A stretch of 64,000 nucleotides of DNA, taken from Chryseobacterium sp. 7. Lineage in GTDB: Bacteria; Bacteroidota; Bacteroidia; Flavobacteriales; Weeksellaceae. How positions within the stretch are numbered: position 1 is the first letter of the stretch; each line of letters starts with the position of its first letter. A program made the position numbers and the translations under genes. Shown one piece after another: positions 46,040-55,618 of the stretch. Where the stretch lies: positions 3,038,001-3,102,000 of the forward strand of contig NZ_RCCA01000001.1 in the NCBI RefSeq assembly GCF_003663845.1, written 5' to 3'. The notes beneath the pieces are model-generated. The model was not told where the DNA came from. It did no database searches and saw only the letters and a program-made list of their open reading frames with translations.

Positions 46040-47456
46040 TAGTCATGGTCGGAAGAAATTTCCGACCATTTTTTATGTTTTAAGTTTTGAAGACTTTTGC
46101 AGGATCCCCCCCCGCAAATATTATTAAAATTGCGGTAATCATATCCCGAAGTTCCATAGCGATGCGTCTTTTAGCTGTTTTATATCCTAAATTGTTTACT
46201 TTTTTGTAAATCAAGAGCAGCATAGAAGCAATCATTGTCATGTAGAGCATTACTTCAATTCCGTTTTTATTGAGCGAAACAAGATGGCTTAAATTCAACT
46301 CTTGTTTCATAAATCTGAAGAATACCTCAATATCCCATCTTTTACGGTAATAATCCGATATTTCTTTGGCAGAAAGTTCAAATTCGTTGGTTATGAACCA
46401 AAATTCTTTAGCTGTTTTTTCATTTTTGATAACGATCAACCGAAAATATGTTTCTACTTTTTCTTCACGATGATGAATATTTCCCCGTTTGTTTTGGATG
46501 GGTTTTCCGGTGTAAAGCTTCACTTTGCTGTCTTTAATAACTCCCCAATCATCCCATTTTATTGGGGGTTCTGTTTTAATAAAAGATTCAATCTCTTCAT
46601 ATTTCCTGTTTTCTTTGGAACGGATAATAAATTTCAGAAGCTTTTCTTCAAAATCTTTCATCGTTCTTGTAGACTGGATCCCTCTGTCTATGATATAAAT
46701 ATTATCATGATGATCTTCTTTTTTCACCTGGTTCAGAACAGCCTGGGCAAGAGCATTATCTTCTGTTGAGTATTTTTGCCCCGTAAAAACATCTACCGCT
46801 GATGGCAAAATTCCGTCAAATGAAAAACTGAATTTCACTAATTTTTTTCCACTTTTCTGATCAATTCCTTCTTTAAGCTTGTTACATGTATCAGCTACAA
46901 TGGTACTGTCAACTCTGATTAAGTTGTATTTTTCGATTTCTGTCTTGGAATAAAGTTCCGAAAATCTTTCGTACATCTGTTCGTAGATTTCTAGGAAATA
47001 ATTGGAATCAATTTTTGAAAGCCTCTCAGAAATTGAACTCCTTCGAATCTTTTCCTCTTCCCCTAAGCCAAATAACGCTTTGAATCCACTGCTATTAAAA
47101 GTATCTTCGAGTGTTCTTTGACTTAATTTTTCATTATCAAATATGCAATACAAAAGCAGGTAGAATATTTTTCTTCCATGCAAAACTTTACTATAATAAT
47201 CCACTTTTGTACTTGCGGAAAGGTGACTTAAAAGTGCTTCGGGAATAAATTCTAAAACATCTTTAAGTGATATTTTGTGATCTTTAAAAACTGACATAAA
47301 CAATTGATTATCAGCAATAAAGATACAAAAAATGAAAAAATGAAACAATAAAACAAATTAAATAGTTGATAATCAATTAATTACAATAATAATATTGAAT
47401 ATCTAAAAACAAAAAGTCGGAAGAAAAAATCTTCCGACCATGACTAGACTAAAGTC
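46030..47456 (-). mobile_element. IS4-type insertion sequence with 10-bp target duplication
   Basis: The element proper is 46040-47446 (1407 bp), bounded by perfect 17-bp inverted repeats tagtcatggtcggaaga / tcttccgaccatgacta. gactaaagtc occurs directly at both outer sides (46030-46039 and 47447-47456). Hairpins with ggtcgga / tccgacc sequence lie just inside both ends and could block outside transcription. One intact transposase is carried on the minus strand. Confidence 0.93.
46080..47297 (-). CDS. IS4-family transposase
   Basis: From the ATG at 47297 (MSVFKDHKISLKDVLEFIPE) a 405-residue DDE transposase; an upstream ATG at 47348 is less likely. Catalytic blocks are Asp in IRVDSTIVADTC, Asp in YIIDRGIQS and Glu in the YREK-like YYRKRWDIEVFFRFMKQEL. 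The frame is intact, so activity is possible. The stop lies 40 bp from the left terminus. Confidence 0.92.
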   Translation of the reverse strand: MSVFKDHKISLKDVLEFIPEALLSHLSASTKVDYYSKVLHGRKIFYLLLYCIFDNEKLSQRTLEDTFNSSGFKALFGLGEEEKIRRSSISERLSKIDSNYFLEIYEQMYERFSELYSKTEIEKYNLIRVDSTIVADTCNKLKEGIDQKSGKKLVKFSFSFDGILPSAVDVFTGQKYSTEDNALAQAVLNQVKKEDHHDNIYIIDRGIQSTRTMKDFEEKLLKFIIRSKENRKYEEIESFIKTEPPIKWDDWGVIKDSKVKLYTGKPIQNKRGNIHHREEKVETYFRLIVIKNEKTAKEFWFITNEFELSAKEISDYYRKRWDIEVFFRFMKQELNLSHLVSLNKNGIEVMLYMTMIASMLLLIYKKVNNLGYKTAKRRIAMELRDMITAILIIFAGGDPAKVFKT

Positions 47457-47478
47457 CGCTTTTACTGATATTTAAAAT

Positions 47479-49056
47479 TTAGTGCATGGCTTCACTCAAA
47501 TCTATTTTTTCTTTGCTCTTTCTTTCTTTTACGAGTAAGATAAACGGAATACATATCAGGAATATGATCCCAAGGTAAAGAAATACATCCATATAAGATA
47601 AAACAGTGGCCTGTTTCGTTACAGATAGGTCAAGCATTTTATAAGCGGCATTCATTGCGGCGTCAGGTGTCATTCCTTTTGCTACAAAACTGGCTTTAAG
47701 AGCTGCGAGCCTTTGTTGTACATCAAAGCTGTTTTCGTCCAGATGGGATATAAGATTATTCCTGTATTTCTGACCAGCGTTAGCAATAAAGGTTGTGATG
47801 GCTGCAATCCCGAAAGATCCTCCCAGCTGTCTCATCATCCCTGTAAAGGCTGCTCCCTGACCAATCTCCTGTCCCTTCAAAGTACTTAAAGATAAAGAAG
47901 TAATTGGAATAAACAGTAATCCTAAACCTGCTCCTCTCACGATAAGCATCCAGAAAAAGGCTTCTTTGCTGGTGTCTGGTGTCAGAATTTTATATCCCCA
48001 GAAGCTATACACAAAGAAGATGAAAAGTCCTAATGAAACCAGAATTTGCTGTTTTGCTCCTTTTGCCAATAGTCTTCCGATAATAGGCATCATGAAAGCT
48101 GTCGTTAACGCTGCCGGAATCATCAGTGCTCCGGATTGAAGCGCCGTCCATCCCAAGATACTCTGGGTATACAACGGAACGATGAATGTAGAGCCATAAA
48201 GTCCAAATCCAAGTACGAAAGACATCATGGTTCCAATTCTCAGGTTACTGTTTTTAAGCACCCTGAGCTCAACTATCGGGTATTTAAAGGTAAGTTCCCT
48301 CCAAAGGAATAATATAAATCCTAAAACAGCAGCTACTGTAAACGCTACAATCATTCCGCTGGCAAACCAGTCTTCTTCATGACCTCTTTCAAGAATGAAC
48401 TGTAATGAACCTACTGTTACTGCCAGTAAACCAATTCCAACCCAGTCCACATCCGAGACTTTACGTTTTTCAGCATATTTCGGACTTCTTACAAACTGCA
48501 GTGTCATCAAGGTTGCTGCAATTCCAATCGGAATATTAATATAGAAAATATATGGCCAGCTGAAATTGTCAACGATATATCCTCCAAGAGGCGGACCTAA
48601 TGTTGGACCAATAATTACTCCCAGACCATAAATAGCCTGAGCCATGCTTCTTTTTTCAATCGGATAAGATTCCGTAATGATCGTTTGTGAAGTTACCAAT
48701 AAGGCTCCTCCACCGATTCCCTGCATCAATCTGAAGAATACGAGTTCCCAGATATTGGTCGCATTTCCACATAAAAATGAAAATATGGTAAATATAATGA
48801 TGGATGCCGCAAAGTAATTTCTACGCCCAAACTGCTGGGAAAGCCAGCTCGTCATTGGTACTATAATTACGTTACCAATGGCATAAGCCGTAATTACCCA
48901 ACCCACTTCTGAAAGTGTAGATCCAAGATTCCCCTTCATTTCATTCAAGGCAACATTTACAATCGTGGAGTCTACAATTTCAAGAAGGGCACAAAGGATA
49001 GCAGTAATCGTAATGATCACTCTACGCGCTCCATATTCTACTAATGAATCTTGCAT
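47479..49056 (-). CDS. DHA2-family drug efflux permease (EmrB-like)
   Basis: A 525-residue protein with about 14 transmembrane helices. DHA2 motif C is seen as GLGVIIGPTLGPPLGGYIVDN, and LLEIVDSTIVNVALNEM is the conserved TM1 motif D. It exports drugs by proton antiport and works with the HlyD and TolC proteins encoded upstream in the same operon. The IS4-type element lies 22 bp beyond its stop codon and does not disrupt it. Confidence 0.92.
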   Translation of the reverse strand: MQDSLVEYGARRVIITITAILCALLEIVDSTIVNVALNEMKGNLGSTLSEVGWVITAYAIGNVIIVPMTSWLSQQFGRRNYFAASIIIFTIFSFLCGNATNIWELVFFRLMQGIGGGALLVTSQTIITESYPIEKRSMAQAIYGLGVIIGPTLGPPLGGYIVDNFSWPYIFYINIPIGIAATLMTLQFVRSPKYAEKRKVSDVDWVGIGLLAVTVGSLQFILERGHEEDWFASGMIVAFTVAAVLGFILFLWRELTFKYPIVELRVLKNSNLRIGTMMSFVLGFGLYGSTFIVPLYTQSILGWTALQSGALMIPAALTTAFMMPIIGRLLAKGAKQQILVSLGLFIFFVYSFWGYKILTPDTSKEAFFWMLIVRGAGLGLLFIPITSLSLSTLKGQEIGQGAAFTGMMRQLGGSFGIAAITTFIANAGQKYRNNLISHLDENSFDVQQRLAALKASFVAKGMTPDAAMNAAYKMLDLSVTKQATVLSYMDVFLYLGIIFLICIPFILLVKERKSKEKIDLSEAMH

Positions 49057-49070
49057 AAGTTTTTTTCTAT

Positions 49071-49186
49071 GTTAAAAGTCAATGGTGAATTTTGTTTCAC
49101 AAGTGAATGATGAATTTTAAAGCTTCTCATTTTAATTGATAGCAAAGCTGATTCACTATTGACAACGAAGTTCATTGACTTTTAAC
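49071..49186. repeat. MITE-like repeat bounded by a 14-bp inverted repeat (copy 3 of the gtcaatggtgaat family)
   Basis: gttaaaagtcaatg (49071-49084) and cattgacttttaac (49173-49186) are exact complements; inside are gtgaattttgtttcacaag and gattcactattgac, related to 16376-16468 and 19849-19890. It sits between the HlyD and MFS genes of the efflux operon without an ORF. Confidence 0.7.
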
Positions 49187-49197
49187 AGTTTTAAATG

Positions 49198-50301
49198 TTA
49201 TTTCAATGCAACTTCTGCCTTCACGTTCATTCCTGTTCTTAATCTTTTTGCAATATTTTTATCAAGATTTACAAAATCGATTTTTATAGGAAGTCTCTGA
49301 ACTACTTTTACGAAGTTACCGCTGGCATTATCCGGAGGAAGAATAGAGAAAGTAGCTCCTGTAGCTGGAGAGAATGAACTTACTACTCCTTCAAATTCCT
49401 GATCAGGGAACGCATCAATCTCAATTTTCACTTTTTGTCCTTCTACCATTTTGTCTACCTGAGTTTCCTTAAAGTTAGCCACAACCCATTTCTGATCGTT
49501 TTTAACCAAAGCAAATAACTGTGCTCCTGCCTGTAGGTACTGACCTGCCTGTGTAGGTACTTTTCCTACGTAACCGTCTTCTGGCGCAAGGATTACGGTA
49601 TATGATAAGTTCAATTTTGCATTTTCTACATCTACTTCTCTTTGTTTAGCTACAGATCCTGCAACACTGATTTGTTGTGAACTTGCAGCTGTTTGAGAAG
49701 ATGCAATATGAGTTTGCTGAGCAATTTGGTTTCTCTGGTCAACTAAAACCTGTAGCTGTCTGTCTGCAGATTGTTTTGCAGCTAAAGCCTGCTCGTACTG
49801 CTGTTCTGTAATAGAATGGTCTTTTACAAGATTAGCATATCTTTTCAAATCCTGAGAAGTTTTCCAAACATTTACTTTTGCTGCTTCTATCTGAGCATTA
49901 GCCGTAACTACTGCTGCTTCTGAAGAACCGATATTTTTTGAAGTAGCCGTTGTAGTAGCTTCTGCATTAGAGATATTACTTTTAGCGGTAGATAATGCTG
50001 CCTGAGCCTGGTCAAGAGCCATTTTCTGATCTCTGTTATCCAAAATCACCAAAGTATCTCCTTTCTTTACAAACTGGTTGTCTTTTACTTTTACCTGAGC
50101 TACATATCCAGAGATTTTAGAAATTACAGGTGCCATATTGGAAGCAATCTGAGCATCGTCTGTCTCTTCATGATATTGTCCGTAAGTAAAGGCTCTGTAA
50201 CCGTAGATACCTCCTCCGATTACTACTGCCGCTAAAATGATAGGAAAAACTAAACTTTTTTTCTTTTTAGGTTCAGCTGCCTGTGTATTATTATTTTCCA
50301 T
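49198..50301 (-). CDS. HlyD/EmrA-family membrane fusion protein
   Basis: A 367-residue periplasmic adaptor: an N-terminal anchor helix (about 17-35), a lipoyl-type segment (VAQVKVKDNQFVKKGDTLVILDNRD), a long coiled coil rich in Gln/Ala (about 80-210), and a barrel domain (VKIEIDAFPDQEFEGVVSSFSPATGATFSILP). It links the DHA2 permease to TolC. It follows the TolC gene by 16 bp. Confidence 0.92.
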   Translation of the reverse strand: MENNNTQAAEPKKKKSLVFPIILAAVVIGGGIYGYRAFTYGQYHEETDDAQIASNMAPVISKISGYVAQVKVKDNQFVKKGDTLVILDNRDQKMALDQAQAALSTAKSNISNAEATTTATSKNIGSSEAAVVTANAQIEAAKVNVWKTSQDLKRYANLVKDHSITEQQYEQALAAKQSADRQLQVLVDQRNQIAQQTHIASSQTAASSQQISVAGSVAKQREVDVENAKLNLSYTVILAPEDGYVGKVPTQAGQYLQAGAQLFALVKNDQKWVVANFKETQVDKMVEGQKVKIEIDAFPDQEFEGVVSSFSPATGATFSILPPDNASGNFVKVVQRLPIKIDFVNLDKNIAKRLRTGMNVKAEVALK

Positions 50302-50317
50302 TTTGGTTTCGATCTGA

Positions 50318-51634
50318 TTATTTAATTGTTAAAGTTCCTGTTGTCTGTAATAGTTTTCTGTATGCCAGTGCAGCATCTGCCTTAGCATTGATCACGCCTA
50401 CGTTTGCAGCAATCTGAGCTGCATCTGCATCCAATAATTCTGTCATGGTTGCAAGACCGTTATCGTATTTATTTTTTGTAATTCTGTAATTTTCATTTGC
50501 CTGCTCAGCAGATTTTTCGAAAACAGCAATTCTCTTTTTTGAATAGTCTGTGTTCTGGTATTCTCTGTTTACATCAAGCTTAATATTGTCATTCAATAAC
50601 TCATCGGTTGCTGCAAGCTGTTTTTCTCTTGCCTGAGATTGTCTCAATGAAGAATTTTCTTTCCACAGGTTAGATAAATTATAAGAAACTCCGATTCCTA
50701 CATTAATAGCATTGTATACTGTAAGAAATTTAGGAATATCTGCCGCTACATACCCTCCTGTAAATGCAATGGAAGGAAGATTTTCTGCTTTCGCAGCTTT
50801 TGATCCCAGTTCCGCTGCTTTTCTCTGCTGAGCCAAAGCCTGTAAATCCTTACGGTTTTCTCTGGCTTCAGAAACATAAAAGTCAACAGGCTTTACATCT
50901 GATCCTTCTTCAATATAGTTTTCATCTACTGTAAGTTCTGTAGTTTCAGGAAGTCCTAGTAATAAATCCATATTGATGTTCGCAATATTGTAGTTATTCT
51001 TAGCTTCCAACAATTGAAGTTCAATATTTGAAGTCTGAAGGTTTGCTTTTAATCTGTCATTTCTTGCAATCAAACCATTGTTTTCCATTTTAAGGAAAGT
51101 TTCATCTCTTTTTTGAGATGCAGTAAGATTTTCTTCAAAAACCTTAATAGACTGATTTGCTTTGAATAAGTTATTATAAGCCTGAGCCACATTATAAGCA
51201 ATGGCAATTTTGTCATTTTCAGTGCTCAGCTTAGAAGCTTCTACCAGATATTTAGCCGATTGAATTCCGTATTTTATTCTTCCGCCGCTATAGATGGGAA
51301 CACTAAGATTGGCTGAACCATACACCACCTGATGTACTTCCGGAGCTCCTCCGCCGCCTGAAAGACCTGGAAGTTTGATATCAACATTCGGTTTTATCGG
51401 AAGGTACATATAGCTTCCGGATACTTTTAATTCCGGTAACTGTCTGTTTTTCGCTTCCAAAAGATCAGCTGTAGCCTCTTCGATCTTGGCTGCATCGATC
51501 TTGAGATTCTTGCTGTTCTGGATTCCCAGCTGCACAGCTTCGTCAAGAGAAAGTGTTTTTTTCTCCTGAGCATTTGCATTTGCTATTCCTACGAATAGTG
51601 ATAATGCAATCACTGAGTTATTTATTCTCTTCAT
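50318..51634 (-). CDS. TolC-family outer-membrane efflux protein
   Basis: A 438-residue protein with signal peptide (1-23, GIANANAQ) and the two OEP repeats typical of TolC: LSLDEAVQLGIQNSKNLKIDAAKIEEATADL and a second at about 340-430 (NRITKNKYDNGLATMTELLDADAAQI). It forms the outer-membrane duct. The start overlaps the TetR gene by 17 bp, so the operon is tetR-tolC-emrA-emrB. Confidence 0.92.
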   Translation of the reverse strand: MKRINNSVIALSLFVGIANANAQEKKTLSLDEAVQLGIQNSKNLKIDAAKIEEATADLLEAKNRQLPELKVSGSYMYLPIKPNVDIKLPGLSGGGGAPEVHQVVYGSANLSVPIYSGGRIKYGIQSAKYLVEASKLSTENDKIAIAYNVAQAYNNLFKANQSIKVFEENLTASQKRDETFLKMENNGLIARNDRLKANLQTSNIELQLLEAKNNYNIANINMDLLLGLPETTELTVDENYIEEGSDVKPVDFYVSEARENRKDLQALAQQRKAAELGSKAAKAENLPSIAFTGGYVAADIPKFLTVYNAINVGIGVSYNLSNLWKENSSLRQSQAREKQLAATDELLNDNIKLDVNREYQNTDYSKKRIAVFEKSAEQANENYRITKNKYDNGLATMTELLDADAAQIAANVGVINAKADAALAYRKLLQTTGTLTIK

Positions 51635-52256
51635 AACCTAAAAGGTCTTTTAGTAAATATTTAATGTGTTTATTAAGTTCTGTATAATATCTTTCATCAA
51701 AAGCTTCCTCATCCTCTGTTTCTTTCAGGAATTCTTTATACATTTCTTTCGCATTGAATGCATAAAATAGAGTTCCGCTTACCGTGGAATGAAGCAGATA
51801 AATAGGTGGATTTTTGGTGAAAATTCCATTTTTAAGACCGCTTTCCAGTATTTGAGAATACATAGAAAGAAATCCCATTTTTATTTGCTTCAAAAATTCT
51901 ACAATCTGAGGATTTTGGGTATGCAGCTGCTCTCTCTGCATAATCCTGTAAAAGCATTTTTGAGTTCTGATCTTGTTAGAAAACTGATCAATTACTTTTT
52001 CAATTTTCTCCCATTCATTGAGGTCGGTTCTTCCCAAAAGGTCTTTTGAAAAAAACTGACCTTCATTCATTCTGTATTCCACTAATTTCTCATAAAGTTT
52101 TTCCTTAGAGCCAAAGTAATATGAGATCATAGAGATATTTACATTCGCTTCTTTTGCAATTTCACGGGTGGAAGTTCCTTCGAATCCCTTTTCCGCAAAA
52201 AGCTGCTCGGCTGCGAACAATATATTTTCTTCTTTTGAAATCATGTTAGTGTTCAT
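51618..52256 (-). CDS. TetR-family repressor of the efflux operon
   Basis: A 212-residue protein: N-terminal HTH with STREIAKEANVNISMISYYFGSKEKLYEKLV, followed by an all-helical ligand domain. The ATG at 52256 lies 11 bp from an exact promoter box; Met5 is an alternative start. It heads the efflux operon and has a palindrome in its own promoter, so autorepression is likely. Confidence 0.92.
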   Translation of the reverse strand: MNTNMISKEENILFAAEQLFAEKGFEGTSTREIAKEANVNISMISYYFGSKEKLYEKLVEYRMNEGQFFSKDLLGRTDLNEWEKIEKVIDQFSNKIRTQKCFYRIMQREQLHTQNPQIVEFLKQIKMGFLSMYSQILESGLKNGIFTKNPPIYLLHSTVSGTLFYAFNAKEMYKEFLKETEDEEAFDERYYTELNKHIKYLLKDLLGYEENK

Positions 52257-52267
52257 TTTTCAGGGCG

Positions 52268-52298
52268 CAAATGTACATAAGTTTTGATTCAAATCAAA
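52268..52298 (-). promoter_or_regulatory. Promoter and candidate TetR operator of the efflux operon
   Basis: On the minus strand TTTG (52295-52298), 19-bp spacer, TACATTTG (52268-52275): both consensus boxes at the right spacing. A 16-bp palindrome tttgattcaaatcaaa (52283-52298) covers the -33 box and part of the spacer, the expected place for a repressor. Confidence 0.7.
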
Positions 52299-52541
52299 CG
52301 ATTGATTGATTTTTTAATATAGATTTAATTTATCGTAAAGAAAAGACGTTTTCTATAATAGATGCTGAAACCGCAGGAAAGGCCATTTTTACTATAATAA
52401 ACCTTAACAAAGGTTCATATTCATTTAATATTTGGGGAAAACTTCTAAACCAAAATATTGGTTTTATATCAATTTAAAATTAAGGCATACGTAAAAAAAG
52501 AGTAAAAGTGAACACAATATGATAACCTTCTGACGATAAAA
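52299..52541. other. Non-coding gap downstream of the delta' gene
   Basis: AT-rich, no ORF with a credible start. A minor palindrome aaaccaaaatattggttt (52447-52464) is the only structure seen. Confidence 0.3.
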
Positions 52542-52570
52542 AAGAAAAACTCCGGTTGTAACCGGAGCTT
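52542..52570 (-). terminator. Intrinsic terminator of the delta' gene
   Basis: ctccggtt / aaccggag stem with a 2-nt loop, then a U-rich run on the minus strand, 4 bp after the stop. Confidence 0.85.
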
Positions 52571-52574
52571 TATT

Positions 52575-53693
52575 TTATGTGCTTTTGTGAATATATCTTG
52601 ATAGTTTTATTCCCAAATCTGTCCAGACAATTTTAGGATTTCCGTTTCGGGTAAGGTGAAGATCTGCTGTATTGATTTCTTCTAAAATACTTTCAATATT
52701 AGCTCCACTGATAAATCTGGAAAATCCAGTCCAATTGAATCCGTTGGCATCTATTTTTTTATATACCAGATTCTCGGACTGATAATTCTGAAGAAGTGCC
52801 AGCCTGAAAATTTCAGAACAGTAGTTCAGGAAGTTTTTCTGCTTTTCCCTGTTCCAGCCTGCAATTTCTCTTGCCCATACAATAATACTTCTGAGGTATT
52901 CCGGTTTCTTTTTTACCATAAATGCATCCCTCACCCACTGTACAAAAAGCTTTTCGAATTCATTGCTTTTGTCTCCGGAATTCAACAGTTTTATAGCATC
53001 GTTAAGATCTCCCTGCGCTTCATGAACGATTTCTTTCACTTTCTCTTCTGAAACGGAAAAGTGCTTTTTGAGATGATTCTCAATATCTTCATCATTAATT
53101 CTCGGGATCTCCACAATCTGCGCTCTGGAAAGAATGGTAGGAAGAATATCATTGGTACTTTCTGCCGTAAGAAGAATAATGGTCTTGGCAGGTGGCTCTT
53201 CTAAAAATTTCAAAAATTTGTTGGAGGCCGCAATATTCATTTTGTCTGCTCTCCAGACAATCAGAATTTTGGTTCCACCTTCATAACTTTTTAAAGAAAA
53301 TTTCTGGTTTTGATCGTCAATTTCATCAGCAGAAATAAACAATTGTTTATTTTCTGACTCTAAAAAAGCAGTCCAGTCATCATAGCTCGCATAAGGAGAA
53401 GCCATTATCATTTCTCTAAACTCATCAAATTTATTCTTGCTTAAAGAGTTTTTATTATCTGTAAAAACGGGGAAGCTGAAATGCAGATCCAGGTGATTGA
53501 GATGTTCTACTTTCGCTGCAGCATGTTCGTTTTCCCGTCTGAGAATCTCTTTGGCATATGCCAAAACCATAGGAAGTGTTCCGTATCCCTCTTTTCCTAC
53601 AAAAAGTTGGGCATGGCTCACTCTGTTTTCGGCAATGCTTTCTCTAAGAAGTTTTTTCAGATTTGTCTGTCCGGCGATGTTCTCCCAATTCAT
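52575..53693 (-). CDS. holB: DNA polymerase III delta' subunit (clamp loader)
   Basis: A 372-residue AAA+ clamp-loader subunit starting MNWENIAGQTNLKKLLRESI. The P-loop position reads GKEGYGTL, without the lysine and Ser/Thr of a working Walker A, as in other delta' subunits; the SRC-like motif is ILSRAQ. TADKMNIAASNKFLKFLEEPP is conserved. No zinc cysteines are evident. An exact -7 box ends only 4 bp before the ATG, suggesting a leaderless message. Confidence 0.85.
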   Translation of the reverse strand: MNWENIAGQTNLKKLLRESIAENRVSHAQLFVGKEGYGTLPMVLAYAKEILRRENEHAAAKVEHLNHLDLHFSFPVFTDNKNSLSKNKFDEFREMIMASPYASYDDWTAFLESENKQLFISADEIDDQNQKFSLKSYEGGTKILIVWRADKMNIAASNKFLKFLEEPPAKTIILLTAESTNDILPTILSRAQIVEIPRINDEDIENHLKKHFSVSEEKVKEIVHEAQGDLNDAIKLLNSGDKSNEFEKLFVQWVRDAFMVKKKPEYLRSIIVWAREIAGWNREKQKNFLNYCSEIFRLALLQNYQSENLVYKKIDANGFNWTGFSRFISGANIESILEEINTADLHLTRNGNPKIVWTDLGIKLSRYIHKST

Positions 53694-53697
53694 GTTT

Positions 53698-53705
53698 CAA
53701 AGATA
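53698..53705 (-). promoter_or_regulatory. -7 promoter box adjoining the delta' start codon
   Basis: TATCTTTG on the minus strand ends 4 bp before the ATG at 53693. Usual spacing would place the transcript start at or in the ATG. Confidence 0.5.
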
Positions 53706-54102
53706 AAAAATCTTATTTCATTTCATAAAATTAAGTAGGCTTAAAATGGATAAAAATATAGATCTTACATTTTGAATGTTGTTTAAACTTATATAAATAG
53801 AATATATATTAAACCCTTAAGAGGGAGTTAAGAAATAAAGTGTAGTTAAGATAAATCATTCTGATTTTTAAGCTTAAAGCAAAGCTTATCTTAAAACCTT
53901 CATACAATCTTAATGGTTCAAAATAAAAGTTTAAAAACAAATCCATACCTGCCATATTATAGGAAACATCAATAATAGAATTAGAATAAAATCTAAAATT
54001 AAATTGCGCAAAATTTAATTTTATACAATAAATTTACCCCGTGAAAATTTTCGTAAATTCATTACCGTTTCACACCAATTTCAAATATTAAATCGTAAAC
54101 CA
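53706..54102. other. AT-rich divergent gap, repeat-like DNA
   Basis: About 400 bp between delta' and the aldehyde dehydrogenase. It holds ttaaacccttaagagggagttaagaa and related imperfect repeats and no ORF. No exact promoter box for the aldehyde dehydrogenase was found. Confidence 0.4.
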
Positions 54103-55422
54103 ATGGATAAAGACCTGGAACAAAAAATCAAGGGCATCTTTCAACAGCAGAAAGCCTTTTTCAAAACCAATCAGACAAAAGATATTGAATTCCGAAAAGC
54201 GCAGTTAAGAAAATTCCGTGAAGTTTTTTTACAGCATACGGATGCACTTTGTGAAGCATTAGCTACTGATTTGGGCAAAAGCAGAAAAGAGGCGGAATAT
54301 GTAGAAATTCAAATTGTGATCAGCGAGCTTGATGATATGCTGGAAAATATTGATGAATGGGCAAAACCAACGCCCGTTCCTTCGAAACCCCATCCGTCAG
54401 GAGCTGAAGTTGAAAGTAAAATAACGTATCAGCCTTACGGGGTTACTTATATTATAGGCCCTTTCAACTATCCTGTGCAGCTGACATTCAGTCCGCTTAT
54501 CGGAGCTTTGATCTCTGGAAATACAGCTATTATCAAACCTTCTGAAAATACTCCACACGTTGCTCAGGTTCTTGAAGATATTGTAAAAGAATCTTTTGAT
54601 GAATCTTATGTATCCGTTATTCAGGGAGCAATTGAAGAGAATACCCTATTATTAAGCCTGCCTTTTGATTATATTTTCTTCACGGGAAGCCCGAATGTTG
54701 GGAAAATTGTGATGAAAGCAGCCGCAGAACAGTTAATTCCTGTTACACTGGAACTTGGAGGAAAATCTCCAACCATTGTTCACAAAGATGCTGACCTGGA
54801 TAAAGCGGTGGCAAGAATTTCTTACGGAAAATGGATCAACTGCGGACAAACCTGTGTGGCTCCGGACTATATTTATATTCACGAATCTGTAAAAGATGCG
54901 TTTATTGAAAAGTTCAAAGCTAATCTGGATACTGCTTACGAAGGAAACTCCCTGGGAAAAATCGGAAAAATTGTAAGTCAGAATCAGATCAAACATCTTG
55001 CAGGTTACCTGGAAGCAGCACCGGACAAAGTGATCTACGGTGGTAATTATGATCTTGAAACGCGTCATTTTGAAGCTACTGTAATGGATCATATTACCTG
55101 GGATGATCAGGTGATGCAGCAGGAGATCTTCGGGCCTATCCTTCCCATTATGACCTATAATGATATTGAAGAAGCTTTGGAAGAGATCAACAGCCGCCCA
55201 AAACCTTTGGCACTCTATGTATTTTCAGAAGATCAGAAGTTTGCAGATTATGTTTTAGACCATACTACAAGCGGAGATGCTGAGATCAATAGTGCTATTA
55301 TTCACGTAGGCTCACATTATTTACCTTTTGGAGGTGTAGGAACTTCCGGAATGGGAAAATATCATGGGAAATTCAGCTTTGAATGTTTCAGTCACAGCCG
55401 TTCTGTTCTTCAGGTAAAATAA
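54103..55422 (+). CDS. Aldehyde dehydrogenase (class 3-like)
   Basis: A 439-residue enzyme; the short form with an N-terminal KAQLRKFREVFLQHTDALCEAL segment is the class 3 (ALDH3/YwdH) type. Catalytic Glu217 (TLELGGKSP) and Cys251 (NCGQTCVAPDY) are present, and FFTGSPNVGK is the cofactor loop. It oxidises aldehydes to acids with NAD(P). It stands alone and ends in a strong terminator. Confidence 0.93.
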   Translation: MDKDLEQKIKGIFQQQKAFFKTNQTKDIEFRKAQLRKFREVFLQHTDALCEALATDLGKSRKEAEYVEIQIVISELDDMLENIDEWAKPTPVPSKPHPSGAEVESKITYQPYGVTYIIGPFNYPVQLTFSPLIGALISGNTAIIKPSENTPHVAQVLEDIVKESFDESYVSVIQGAIEENTLLLSLPFDYIFFTGSPNVGKIVMKAAAEQLIPVTLELGGKSPTIVHKDADLDKAVARISYGKWINCGQTCVAPDYIYIHESVKDAFIEKFKANLDTAYEGNSLGKIGKIVSQNQIKHLAGYLEAAPDKVIYGGNYDLETRHFEATVMDHITWDDQVMQQEIFGPILPIMTYNDIEEALEEINSRPKPLALYVFSEDQKFADYVLDHTTSGDAEINSAIIHVGSHYLPFGGVGTSGMGKYHGKFSFECFSHSRSVLQVK

Positions 55423-55448
55423 TTTTAACAATATACTTGATATCAATT

Positions 55449-55478
55449 AAGACTGTTCATCATAGAACAGTCTTTTTT
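55449..55478 (+). terminator. Intrinsic terminator of the aldehyde dehydrogenase
   Basis: aagactgttc pairs with gaacagtctt, followed by T6. Confidence 0.9.
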
Positions 55479-55618
55479 CGTAAAATAGAATTGATATTTT
55501 TATGGGTAAAAATTTGCATTTTTCTTGGAAAGAAAAGCCCTTAACAAACTTTAACCACATATAATTTTTACAATTCATTAATATTTAAGATATTTGCGCA
55601 TTATTTTAAAAATAAAGA

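Noticed and set aside
46302..46769. 155-codon plus-strand frame inside the IS4-type transposase
   Set aside because: Antisense shadow; Phe-rich and non-conserved, while the minus-strand transposase has all catalytic motifs.
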